Origin: Rhizopus sp. PT2906
Taxonomy: Eukaryota; Mucoromycota; Mucoromycetes; Mucorales; Rhizopodaceae
Length of the DNA stretch: 64,000 bases
Direction: 5' to 3'
Assembly (NCBI GenBank): GCA_025529335.1
Contig: JAMYHX010000165.1
Location: 1 to 64,000 of the forward strand
Shown here: positions 24,422 through 35,154 of the stretch, in pieces
Layout of the letters: each line of letters begins with the position of its first letter
How positions within the stretch are numbered: the first letter of the stretch is position 1
Made by a program: the position numbers and the translations under genes
Notes under the pieces: generated by a model
Seen by the model: the letters and a program-made list of their open reading frames with translations, nothing else
Database searches by the model: none
Told to the model about the DNA's origin: nothing

Positions 24422-24969
24422 ATAGTTTTTCACCCCAACTCCCCCCCCCCTCAGAAAGATGTACTAATAAATAATAATACAGTATATGAACCTTCAGACT
24501 TTGACTCAAAAAAATACCTGTTAGAACAAAAAATCTTTGAAAAAAGCATTTTTTAATCTGTCAGCCTTAAAACAAAAAATATCTTAAGAATTACCGTAGT
24601 AATAACCTACGAAGACTCATCTGTAACCTATAACATTTAGAAGACAATTTATCCAAAAAGATGATGTCTTTTATGCCAAGTTCTGGCTTATTGTCTTAAA
24701 ATAGTAATTAACAAATCAAGGCAAAGAGAGATACACTTTTTACTTTTAGTTCAGCATCAAATCCCTTTGAAACTATCGTATGTCCTGCCCTTATGCTGTG
24801 TGTTCTCTTTTTAGTATTTATGAATAATGCATTGATATTCTAGTTTAACATGAATAACCAAATAAACAATCGTCTTACTGTCAATGATGATGTTCCGCGC
24901 ATAGTTGGCAACAATTCAGCTATGTACTATAGCAGCCAAATGATTATTGCTCAAAATATGACTTATCGA
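24422..24969. other. Intergenic, no gene seen
   Basis: AT-rich DNA downstream of SSK1, with a short C-run near 24441 and a probable polyadenylation region (aataaataataatac) at 24465. No coding signal. Confidence 0.5.
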
Positions 24970-25136
24970 CCTTGAAAAGAAACAATCCAAGTTGGTAACG
25001 TCATAAACTCACGTTTAGCTTGACGCTACGCATTGAAAACTTTCGTTGGATTACATCCTAGGTAATAGATAGAGGTAGTGCCTGTAGTATTAGTCTAATT
25101 TCTGTCGCATTTTCTGGTGCATGTAATGTTTCCCGA
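24970..25136 (+). repeat. Dispersed repeat, copy 2
   Basis: Same-strand relative of 11441-11610, sharing ccttgaaaagaaacaatcc, cacgtttagcttgacgct, agaggtagtgcctgta and cattttctggtgcatgtaatg. It lies directly upstream of the best preserved relic of the associated coding family. Confidence 0.8.
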
Positions 25137-25139
25137 AAA

Positions 25140-26008
25140 CAAATGGACTTTCTCAACTGGTACAGTGGTAGAAAAAACGATTATGTGAATTTGGCAAGCT
25201 TCAAATTGAAGAGCATCTTTCTCAGTCTTTCATCTTTGATGTCAACGATTCTGAATTGTATATCAAACATGGGACATTCACGAGTGGTGAGATTGAGGGA
25301 ATAATGATTAATTATAACAATATTTGAACAAATTCAACTGCAAATCAGCAGTAGACATAAGAAAAGCATTGAATCAAAAAGAAAGTTAGGAAGACAGTTA
25401 CTATCAAGATAAACATTTCGATTTAGACTGGATCAAACAATCGATATATATGCTTTCACAAGAATACGAACTTGATAGCTTCGCAAACGATCACTCCGAG
25501 AATTGTATAATATACACGTATGGTGTATTATCGATAGATGCTTTAGAAATCTAAAAGGAATCGAAATTATAACGTAAACACATTTTCATGCATTCCTATT
25601 TAATCTTTGTATTAATTATCAAGCGTTTTTAGAGGTGAGAGGGCATCAGTGGCGTCTGCTGTAAGAAAAAAAAAACACCAAAAGAACTTTAGAAGACGTA
25701 TATAACTCAGAAAAAATATGGGTCGACGATTTGATTTCCTAAAGAGAAAGACATCCAAAAAGCACCATTAGTTTAGAGTATGGTGCGGCAGAGGTGGCTA
25801 AAAGTTACGACTTAAACAGCAACAAAATGATAATCGAAAGAAATGCGAAGCTGCCAAGAGTCTTAAAAGACATGTTGGATATGCTTGTGCAAGAAAAGCA
25901 AGGAAATGCTAGTAGTTTATGCACGTTTGGTATTGTACATTCCGGTAAGATAAGAAATTGCTCTAAGTATATTGTTTATGATGAACTGATATATGTTCTG
26001 CGTTCCTA
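25140..26008 (+). pseudogene. Decayed member of a dispersed family (best copy)
   Basis: Broken plus-strand frames can be read in order: SQSFIFDVNDSELYIKHGTF (25228-25290), DLDWIKQSIYMLSQEYEL (about 25423-25480), RGERASVASAVRKKK (25632-25676), RKNMGRRFDFLKRK (about 25710-25752), EYGAAEVAKSYDLNSNK and KLPRVLKDMLDMLVQEK (25775-25905), ending FGIVHSG. Stops and frameshifts separate the pieces, so the gene is dead. From memory the order resembles a large family of uncharacterised proteins in Mucorales genomes with a KLPKTLKDM motif; I could not verify this by search. Function is unknown. Confidence 0.55.
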
Positions 26009-26619
26009 AATCAAGAGTTTATGCATGCAAATTATTTCTCTATTGTTATATTTCAACTAACGATAGAACACAGGGAAAACATTTGTTTTTTTCACAATCA
26101 TATTTTATTTACTATAGTAATATTGTTTATGATAAATAACTCACAGAAGGTATTTACGTGATGTTTTGGCTGATGTAGTGTTGTATTTGGGTTTTGAAAA
26201 TAGTTTTAAATAAAGTAGAAAATACGATGAGATTGTGTTGTATCTTTATTCGGAATAAAGTGAAGAGAAAAGAGATGATAGCACAATCTATAATTATATA
26301 TTAAGAAGTTGAGGCATTTAAACTGGATTGACTATATTTAATTAAAGTGTAACAGATCTTATAGTGACATTAGGTTCAACTCTAAACATTGTATTTAAGC
26401 ACTGAATAGTAGCGTGAATACTACAGAAACACGTCCTTTAAGAGAATAAAAACCGTCCTTTGAGAAAATAAGAACCACTTTTGGTTTTCAAAAAGCAGCC
26501 CTTTAATGTTGGAACAACTGTAAGTCCTCCGTTTTACACAATAAGAACTTTGTGATCCCTTCTCTTTAATAAATATATTTATTTTATTTACAAGTTTCTG
26601 CGACGAAATAAATAAGTAA
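26009..26619. other. Intergenic, no gene seen
   Basis: AT-rich DNA between the relic and the 3' end of the RBR gene. A minus-strand frame at 26421-26678 runs into this region but is not the likely end of the RBR protein, because another frame gives a more protein-like C-terminus and a stop at 26620. Confidence 0.45.
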
Positions 26620-28277
26620 TTACAATGTTTGGATGCTTTGTCTTCTAGCGTCGATGGCATGCATATCAGGTACGCCAAGTTCAGCCTATGACTCTATATT
26701 AGATGTGTTCACAATAAGTATTCATTTACCTTGCTCTCGTTATCCCGTAGTAGAACATCTTCGGTACTTTCGCCGCACTGATAAAATCCGCATTTTTGCT
26801 GACAAAGATATAGGTTGGTTTCTATACTCTGTGTTTTTTGATTTTGCTTACCTGAGTCCATGCAGATCCACACTTCCAACAGAACCGATAACCGCACTGT
26901 AAGCAGTCTACTTTATTACACCCTTCGTCTCGATTGATCATGACCGAGCAATTTGGACAAGGTCGGCTAGAATATAACATTTAGAAACGTATGTACACAA
27001 ACTTATATCTTTACGTATTATTGAGTTTCCATTGAATAGTCGATATCAGTTCCGCATCTGTTGATCCCTTTAGCTTGGCCTTTAAATAATCCAAACAGCC
27101 TAGTCCGAGATGTGCCGTTTCTCCGCATTGAAGGCATAACGTATCACCACAGTTCATGCTGACCAAGGTGTATTAGAAAAAAACTTTTTCAAAGACCGAT
27201 TTAACATTTACCAAATTTCCATGGGGAAATAGGAGATGTGTCTAAACTGAGCATGTTTCCAAGCTTCAGGTATAATCTCCAAAGCGACCAACTGCTTTGA
27301 TATGGATGATGCCAGACAGTAGAGATCCATTTGATTTAATACGACTTGATGAAGGATGGGTATGACTTGTTGGCAAAGTTCCTGCGTGCGTCCCACGCGG
27401 AAAGTCGATCCTTTTTGGCAAGTTGACAAGAAATGCTGAGTTGCTTCATGAATGAGAATAGAGAGCGATGCGTTCTTTGCTGATTTTGAAAGCAAATCCA
27501 AATCCTTTGCTATATTTGCAAGCCGACTTTGATGTCAAGGCATATGTTAAATGTTGCTGTTGTTGTCATGCTCTTTTTTTTTATATACCTTTCTCGAGAT
27601 ATCCCTTGTGCGTTAGGAGACTGACAGGGTGAGATTGAGTGTTGGCAAGTGATACAGTATCGAGAATAAGGTCTATAGGGTTGATTGAATTTATTGTATT
27701 TTGCCACGATCTCTGGTGACACATATCGGCTCCATTCTGCCTGGTTTATGATTTCTTGGCACACTTTATAACAGTTAGTTTTTTATTGTCAAGTTTTGAT
27801 TGTAATATTTCCATACCTGGACATTTGATACGGGTTACTCCTAGGCCCCAGGATTGGTTGACAGTTTCTTCGATATACCTAAATTAACAATAAGTGGCAC
27901 TCTCCTTTTTTTTTCCAATGGGTAAAACCATTTTACCTTGAAAAGCAATCTTTACAGAATTGGTCACGGCAGGATTCTAAGCATAAATTGTATGTTTGAT
28001 CAAGACATATTGAGCATCTTTGTAGCCAAAAGTACATGTTATTCATTTCATCTTCGGCCTTTGTTGTTTTCTTGGGTGTGAGTGGATAATGGTGATGGGA
28101 AGAAATCAATCTGTACACCCAACCAATGATAAATGATAGTGTTCGTAAAAAGATGGCAGGCATTAATAAAGTTGGACAAAATAAATAAAAAAAGGGCAGA
28201 CAATAACAAAATAATATATTGAAAATATTGAATTTAGATATAATCTCTTTCATCTGTTGCCAATAGCTCTTTTCCAT
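26620..28277 (-). CDS. Membrane-anchored RBR (RING-between-RING) E3 ubiquitin ligase
   Basis: The protein starts MEKSYWQQMKEII and has hydrophobic segments near residues 17-55, so it is probably membrane-bound. RING1 is CSICLDQTYN...CRDQFCKDCFSRY...IKCPVC. The in-between region holds YCITCQHSISPC and, after a helical insertion of about 100 residues, CGDTLCLQCGETAHLGLGC. RING2 reads RPCPNCSVMINRDEGCNKVDC and FCWKC, with the GC cysteine in the position of the catalytic cysteine. Such enzymes take ubiquitin from the E2 onto that cysteine. The C-terminus (ELGVPDMHAIDARRQ) follows a splice near 26690. Most exon junctions preserve frame. The substrate cannot be inferred. It is upstream of, and on the same strand as, the CON7-like gene's reading direction. 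Confidence 0.88.
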
Positions 28278-28522
28278 GGTGATTGTTGCTATAGTGAAAA
28301 AGAAAAAAAAAGAAGAAAAAGTGGTAAAGAAATGAATTTATAAATGTCTGCAATTTTTCTATGGGAAATTGTTCAATGACCGCCGTGTCGACTTTTATGC
28401 AAATGATGTAATATGTATATTTTATTTACTAACAGAATATAACAGAGTATGTACACACGGACGATAGATAACTTTTGAGAAATAATAACAAGAGATAGAG
28501 AAAGTAATGTACAATGTGTATT

Positions 28523-29528
28523 TTAGTAAAAGCCATTCAATTCGGCTGGTATTTGTTCAAAGTTATGATGGTTATTAATTAAAGATATTGATTGTTGTTG
28601 TTGTTGCTGTTGTTGCTCATGTTTCATCATTTGTTCAGCCGCCTTCTTTTGTGCCTCTCTTTCTTTCTTTTGTCGACGCCATTCTTTTCTCATTTCTTTA
28701 AATTCACTTGGACTTCGTTTTGGTCCCTACGATAAGTTAGTAAGCATATATTCATACACATGATGAAACCATTCTTACATGTTTTTGCATGCTGACATGT
28801 GCATTTAAATGGTTCAGTGTGCCGTAAGCCTTTGTACATCCTGGCCAGTTACAATGGTACAGTCGTTCAATTTCATCATATCTCCTTCTGGGTCGCTTTT
28901 TTTGATTTGTACCAGGAATTTCCACAAACGAATAAATTTTTTCCACAGAGGAGCTGGCACTGCTGACGTTGCTCAGCTGTCTTGTCCTCTGTTGTGTGTT
29001 TTGGTTATAATCAACAGGGGCTGGCATCATGGCCGGATCAGCGGTTAGTCCGGGTTGAAGTGTGGCGGTATACATGGAATCAAAGGGCATCATGACAGCA
29101 GCAGCCATCATATCTGTACTGGTAGTCGTTGTGGTTGTAGTTGGATCTACCAGGACTGGATTGGCGTTCAATTGGTATTGGCCAGGATGAACTGTCTCAG
29201 TGGGCTGGACGGTATAATCATACATCATTTGAGGTTGCGTTTGTGGAGCGAATGTAGTTGTCGTGGGTATCATTCCATTCATTGAAACTGCAGCAGCAGC
29301 AGCAGCAGCTGCTGCTGCTGCTGCTGCTGCTGCTTCCATATTGGTATTATTATCATCTACCTTGTTATTCGCCGGTAATAATTGCGAAAGCGGAGGTAAG
29401 GATGGTAGTTCTAATGGTTGTAAATAACCACCTTTTTGTTGCTGCCTTCTATTCAATAAACCGCTTTTTATAGGTCTTTGTTGTTGTTGTTGTTGTTGTT
29501 GCATAATAAAGTAGTTATCTTGTGGCAT
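28523..29528 (-). CDS. CON7-like C2H2 transcription factor
   Basis: Exons 29528-28779 and 28726-28523 give 317 residues. The N-terminal two thirds is low complexity with polyQ, about 16 consecutive Ala, and polyThr. The conserved block is IYSFVEIPGTNQKKRPRRRY, EIERLYHCNWPGCTKAYGTL and NHLNAHVSMQKHGPKRSPSE, followed by FKEMRKEWRRQKKE. That is the signature of the Con7 family, a single C2H2 finger with a fixed downstream helix. Con7 in Magnaporthe controls conidiation and infection-related genes; the role here is unknown. A Gln-rich tail ends AELNGFY. The splice falls inside the conserved block, directly after MQKH. Confidence 0.88.
29289..29334. repeat. (GCA)n/(GCT)n inverted trinucleotide tract
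   Basis: Inside the CON7-like coding exon the plus strand reads about six CAG units then switches to about eight CTG units, making a near-perfect palindrome. On the coding (minus) strand every unit is an Ala codon (GCA or GCT). It can fold as a hairpin. Confidence 0.85.
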
Positions 29529-31630
29529 TCCGTGTAGTAATAAAAAAAAAAGAAAAGAAAAAAAAAGAGCGATATATATTTATACAATAGACAAAGGTAC
29601 AAAAAGGGATTTTCCTTGCTCTTGCTTTTTTTTACGCTCGGGGAATAACGTCATAGAATGATGAATTTCTATAAAAAGTTAGACTAAAATGAATGCCTCG
29701 TTTTCTGAATTGGCATTCACCACACTTTGAAAGGGGACAGCAGAGGAAAGTAGAGAGATCAGCGGTGTCCAATAAGAATTAAGCTATGACGACAATTGAA
29801 AATGTATGACAAATAGCGTCCTTTGTTTCAGATTACTTTGTATACCCGATTAAATTTTATTTTTTTTTGCAAATAAAAGTGGTCTGTGTGTTTAAGTTTA
29901 GTGTACCGTGGTATCACTAGGCAACAAAGTTCAAAGAGGGAAAGGGAGGAGAAGTCAAGTGGCTGGGTATAGGAATAAATAGCAGAGAACGAATGAATAT
30001 TGTCTAGAGGAAACGATTGTAAGATTAAGAATATGAACGATTGCTACTGTAACACATATTATCAAGATTATAGTTGTGTAATAGGACTCTGCAGTGAATC
30101 AAAATGACATAATTGCAGCTAATCATATGCTTGAAAGTATAAAGTGATAAATGATACATTATGAATACTACTTTTTCCTTCCATCTTTATACATCATAAA
30201 CAATGGCTGCCTGTTTAACAAAAAGAAATGGCCTGCGCCTAAAGGAGCCAAGTGTGATAGCTTTTCATTTAATTTCTTGAAACATACAATACTCTTACAT
30301 ATTTTAAGTTTAGCAATATCGACGGAATTTCGTAATCAAGTACGAATTCCTACATCGCTTCTCAGCTGCGCTGGCTGTAATATCATTTTACGATCCTGCA
30401 ATAACCCCAACGTGATGACATGCTACTTAATATATGTCTTCTTTTCGGCGTGTATATGTCCAATGCAGCTTGATATGTGTTGACATGGCAGTGAATACAT
30501 GATGAATCCACACTTCCGTTTCGAAGTGAGATCATCTGCAACTTCTCCGACATTGATTGAATGATAAAAATACCAACTCTTGTCTGATGATGTTGCCATC
30601 ACATATTTCAGCATAGGCAAGGAAGAATGTTAAGTCAAATGCTCATTCAATTGCAAGAGATTGTTGTAAATATATCTTTGGCTTTATTTTACAAATGCGG
30701 GTATTATGCCGTTCAGATAACACTTGTTAAAGTAACCCGCTGCTGAGAACAATCGCCACATAAATTACGTATGACAGATGTATAAAAAAGCAGATAACGT
30801 AAATGAATGATAATTTGCATATAATCAACTACATTTCCGAATAAACAAACTATTCTATTCATTGGGGAAAAAGATGGGTGTTTTCAAGCTCTTGGATATG
30901 TCCCTGGCCTAAAAGGATTACTAAATTTGATATGAAGATCAATTCACCCCTCTTAATTTCATTATTTCTTTCGGATTTTATTTATGATCAAATCAATTTG
31001 ATTGATGTTAAAATTACTACATCATGTTGTAACCGTGTGTACAAGGCTGGAAAAAGAGATCGTTATGATAACCTTTGAGGTTTGTTTGTTTGTTTTTTTT
31101 TTTGCTGTCAGGACTTTTAACAAAGAAAACATGTCACACATTCACAATAAAAACAATGCCAAGAGCTTTTTCCAATAAAAAGGCGAGGAGGGAGAGAAAG
31201 ATTTCAAAGGGTTAACCTATAGCATCTCAAATAAGTAGCAATTCAATGACTTATAATTCCGTATGTAAAGACTTGGTCCTTAAGAAAACATCATAGATTT
31301 GGGTTGATTTTTTTATTTTCAGATTGATACAACTAAACAGATTTTTATTTATTTAAATAATTAAACCTCAATTGGGCGCACGATTGTAATATTACATCTC
31401 TTCCGCCCGAGGCAGACCAAAAAGGAAGGAGAGTGGTGACTAAAAAACCCTTTTGGGATCAAGTGTAAGATACACTAGTGAGAAGGAGAAAGAAGGGAGT
31501 CATTCTAAGAATCTTTGCCCGAGGTGAGTGGGTGGGGTCGGCGGAAGCTCTTGGACTGCTGAACCAAGGAAAAGGCAGAAAATGTACCATCCACAGAGTC
31601 AAAGAATCTACTTGTCGCAAGTAATTCAAC
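29529..31630. other. Gene-poor DNA, CON7 upstream region
   Basis: About 2.1 kb without a convincing gene. The part near 29529-29700 is the CON7-like promoter. A plus-strand frame of 110 codons at 30151-30483 lacks recognisable features. Poly-A/T tracts are frequent. Confidence 0.45.
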
Positions 31631-31639
31631 ATACCCAAA

Positions 31640-31936
31640 CCTCATCGTTAACTCAAAGTAATCTTTTCCAAGTCTGGTCTTTCGTCGAATAGATGCTCAA
31701 CTTTTTCTTGGTGACCTGCATTCGATAAGTCGGCACGGTCATCGATATCGAAGTTGTTATGAATGAATAGCTAATGATTCTCCAACAGAGCAACTGATTT
31801 CACAAGCTTGGGACCGTACTTCAAAACGATCCTAGAAGCTTCCACCGAATCCAAGTCAGCTTTCTTCATTAGCAAATCGTCGCCAAAGTTGTTTTTCCAC
31901 ACATGATATCCTTTGGTATTAAAGAACCGATTGATA
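31640..31936 (-). pseudogene. Decayed coding fragment
   Basis: Read on the minus strand, one frame gives NRFFNTKGYHVWKNNFGDDL, LMKKADLDSVEASRIVLKYG and PKLVKSVALLENH, a TAG, then in the same frame LFIHNNFDIDDRADLSNAGH and EKVEHLFDERPDLEKITLS. Nearly 100 codons with a single internal stop is far more than expected in this AT-rich DNA. It looks like a recently dead exon. I do not recognise the family. Confidence 0.5.
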
Positions 31937-32129
31937 GGAGAAGCAATTGTGGAAGATTAGAAATACAACAAGACGGAATAGGTCTTTTTGTAATCTTTTT
32001 ATAAACAGAGTAAGGAGGAAACTCATGACAAAAAGGAAATTGACCTTTAAAATATTGTCAACCAATTATATGACGCGTCACTAAATACTACAGACTACAG
32101 AATCAGCGCTGTGAGCTTAATAAGAGATA

Positions 32130-32516
32130 TTATGCAAACATCAAGCAGAAAAGTTGATTTTGGCTTATGTGTAAAATATATTGTTTATTTGACGTCAAAG
32201 GGTATAACCTTCTTTGATATAAACGTAGAAATATGATAGCAATCATAAAGCTAAGATCGTCTTTTATGGCCATGGTTTCTTTGTTGGCAAGGTAGTAGGC
32301 ATGCTTCAGCGTATTCTTCGTATACTCAACTTTTATGCGGACTGTTTCTGGGGTAACAGTTTTTGAAATATGAAAAGATTGTTCATTTTCAATAGTCTTG
32401 ATGATGATGTGATCCATTTCGTCTTCTTCCACTATGCACTTGAATTTTCTCTCAAATACTTCAGGCACAATGAAGGTAACCTTCTTACTTTTAACGACCG
32501 ATTGCAGGAAAAACAA
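32130..32516 (-). pseudogene. Open frame within a relic region, status uncertain
   Basis: A 128-codon frame (non-ATG start) encodes VTFIVPEVFERKFKCIVEED, DHIIIKTIENEQSFHISKTV and TPETVRIKVEYTKNTLKHAY, which looks like real protein. No promoter, start or splice partners could be assigned. It lies on the same strand as the neighbouring relics at 31.6, 33.3 and 34.0 kb, so it is probably part of the same decayed locus, though a small live gene is possible. Confidence 0.35.
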
Positions 32517-33189
32517 TGCGAAATTGAATGTGCACGGTCGCCAAGTATTATCGTGTGTAATCTGACAGCATGTAAGAAAACGTGTTCTATATACTTCTTG
32601 TCGTAGTATTGGTCTTGCTGTGTTCAGCTTTAGTTATTGCTTTAAAAAAAGCAGTTAAGTCGATGCCTTACGAATTACATTCTTCATTAAAAAAAGGGAG
32701 TATTATTAAAATAAGACATGTGTGCGTTTTGTAAGAGGTGAGAATCTATGACTGCTATTTATATTAATGTGGTCAATGAGATTTTTATTGTTATGCTTAT
32801 ATTGGCTGAGAATATATGAGTAGAGTTAAGAAACATTTCAGAAGGGGTAAAGATGAAGTTTTGGGATGACAGGCAATAGCTGTATCAGCTTTTGCAGGTG
32901 AGTAAGCGACTGAGCATGACAGGGGAAAAACATTTGATATGGACAACGAAAAGAAACAACGGAGTAGGTATAAAATGCGCGACTTTTGATGGGTTCGATG
33001 TTTATTGACAGCAGATTTATTTTATCGTTAGTTAAATATAATAACAAGTATATCTAAATATGTATACTTTATCTAGTTTTCTGTATAGCTTTTTGATTTG
33101 TGAACTCTCAAAGAAAAAGTAGAGGAGCATAAAAGACAGTCTAGTGTAACTGTTGCTCTTTAAGTCACATATTTTTTGTGGAACAGATG

Positions 33190-33776
33190 GAAGCTAGAAT
33201 GGCATCGGACTGGGTGATGGGAAGCAACTCAACTTGGAATGGCTAGGCCTGTGGGAATAACGGCAGTGTAGGGACACTGCAAAGATGACTTTCTTTCCTT
33301 AGGGAATTGTAATTCATGTGAGAGTTCCGAAAGGTTGCATATATTTCAACGTCGAACCATTCGTGAGACCGAACAATGCCAACAGGGAAAATTAAACCAT
33401 ACTAAATAGTTTGACAAGACTCTCGCCTCATTCTTTATTTGGAAAAAAGGAAGTTTTGATACCTGAAATCTGACGGTATTTCGACGAGGGACATTAGAAA
33501 CTCGATGCTATAAACCACATTGATACTTGCTTTACATTGGTCAAAGCTTCCAAAACCAAAGTCAACTACACCCTCTTGGCCCAGACAATCTTCTTCTGCT
33601 ATGGCAAGTTTAAACCGGCAGAGAGTGTTAGAAAAAGACGCGATGTAAACAAAAAAGTAGTGTTGACTACAACTTTTTTTTTTTTTGCAAAGGGGAGGGC
33701 GGCAGGAGAAGTGGCTCCATGCGTACTTGCCTAAAGTAGCAGTACTCTTAATCATCGTCCGGCATTTGCATAACAT
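33190..33776 (-). pseudogene. Decayed coding fragments
   Basis: Two open stretches occur on the minus strand. At 33190-33400 one frame reads GIVRSHEWFDVEIYATFRNS and HMNYNSLRKESHLCSVPTLP before a TAG, continuing in frame FQVELLPITQSDAI. At 33435-33776 another includes VDFGFGSFDQCKASINVVYS and IEFLMSLVEIPSDFRYQ. The pieces read toward each other in the same direction as the 31.6-kb relic. No family is recognised. Confidence 0.4.
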
Positions 33777-33904
33777 GGTATGTGTTCGAATATTGGGTGG
33801 CTTGTGAAGAGCATGGTGATATGTAATCTACATCAATATTACTATAGTGTTGTTGAATTATCAGATATGACATCTGAGCCATTCTCCATGGTATTGCTTT
33901 ATAA

Positions 33905-34215
33905 GACTCCCAGCTTCATCCTCCATTAGTCAATTATAAATGGAGTTCCTCACCCAGCCGTAGTCAAAACATACTTTGGGATCGTACTCCATCTGTCTAA
34001 AAACTTCCTTGTTTATCTTTGTTGTTGTTAATTGATTGAAATTGTTCAGATAGTCTCACACAAGAGCACTGATATTTCACTATCACGCATGTACAGAGCC
34101 ATGGAAAATCTACGAACGACCGACCTAGAATTTACCTGTTTCGGACAAGCTATGCATATTTCTAGGGTTCCAGACCAATCATGTACAAACATTAAGGTTC
34201 TCTGAATGGGCTCAT
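33905..34215 (-). pseudogene. Decayed coding fragments
   Basis: The minus strand reads RTLMFVHDWSGTLEICIACP at about 34160-34210 and MEYDPKVCFDYGWVRNSIYN, stop, LMEDEAGSLIKQYHGEWLRC at about 33880-34000. The spacing and strand suggest these are 5' parts of the same dead locus as the fragments at 31.6-33.8 kb. Confidence 0.35.
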
Positions 34216-35154
34216 AACTCTAAAATTAGACAGAATTACTTTAGAATGGATAGATTGCATTTATTTTATTTGATTTAATAAGTATAAAATGATTATGACA
34301 TTAGATATTCGGTAATACAACAAGCCCTCTTGGCAGGAAAAAAAAGGGGGGCTGATCAGATGTTATTCAACAACACACCTTGAATCTACTACTATCTACA
34401 TCTTCAGCAAATTTTTTTGTCATGGAATTAGTACTTATGCATCAATGACAATGCCATATTTAGTTAGTATACAATTGACTTTAGAAACAGGGCGCTTTAA
34501 ACCGTAGCCAAGAGTCGTTATTCACAACTTTCATTGATGAGGTCCCTCTGTTGTACTAAGTCGTTTACGCGCTCTTTATTCAGTTTACCTGATTTATCCT
34601 ATAGTATGAATGGGAAGAAATTAATACTTCACATTGTCTCAGTACATACAGTGAATTAGAAAAAGGGAATCAAAGTCATACCTGAGCAAGATCTACGGGT
34701 CATTGTTACATTTATATGTTTGTTTAACTCATCGTTTGGGGGGGGGACACATCTTTTCTTCTAATTCTCTCGCGGAGTGCAAGATGATTGGATGTTCTTT
34801 GGTTCGTCATGTGGGCTTGAATTGAATAACGAGCTCCTAAGCTGACACCACGTGTCAGATGATCCTTCTGAATTGTTTAAAGATATTCAAAGCTTATGAT
34901 ATATGTTACTTGATGCGCTATTAAATTACTCTAATCAAGTGTATGTACGTATATGGCAAGATACGCATAATACTCAACTATCAGAAAAGCCCTCATTTCA
35001 AAATACGACATTATTTTAGTAAAAAAAAAGGAGAGCCTGACTTGAATGCAACTCTAATTTTTTACTCAAAACGATGCGGGAAAAAAAGGTATTTATTGGG
35101 AATAGAGTTAAATAGAAAGTGAGGGAATATCAAGGTATCACATGTATATAAATA
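34216..35154. other. Intergenic, no gene seen
   Basis: AT-rich DNA with short homopolymer runs (G7 at 34740). It ends at the 3' side of the Zn2Cys6 gene. No coding signal was found on either strand. Confidence 0.45.

Noticed and set aside
26421..26678. Alternative C-terminal frame for the RBR gene
   Set aside because: It needs the acceptor at the first AG and yields a low-complexity tail; the next acceptor gives ELGVPDMHAIDARRQ and a stop at 26620, more protein-like.
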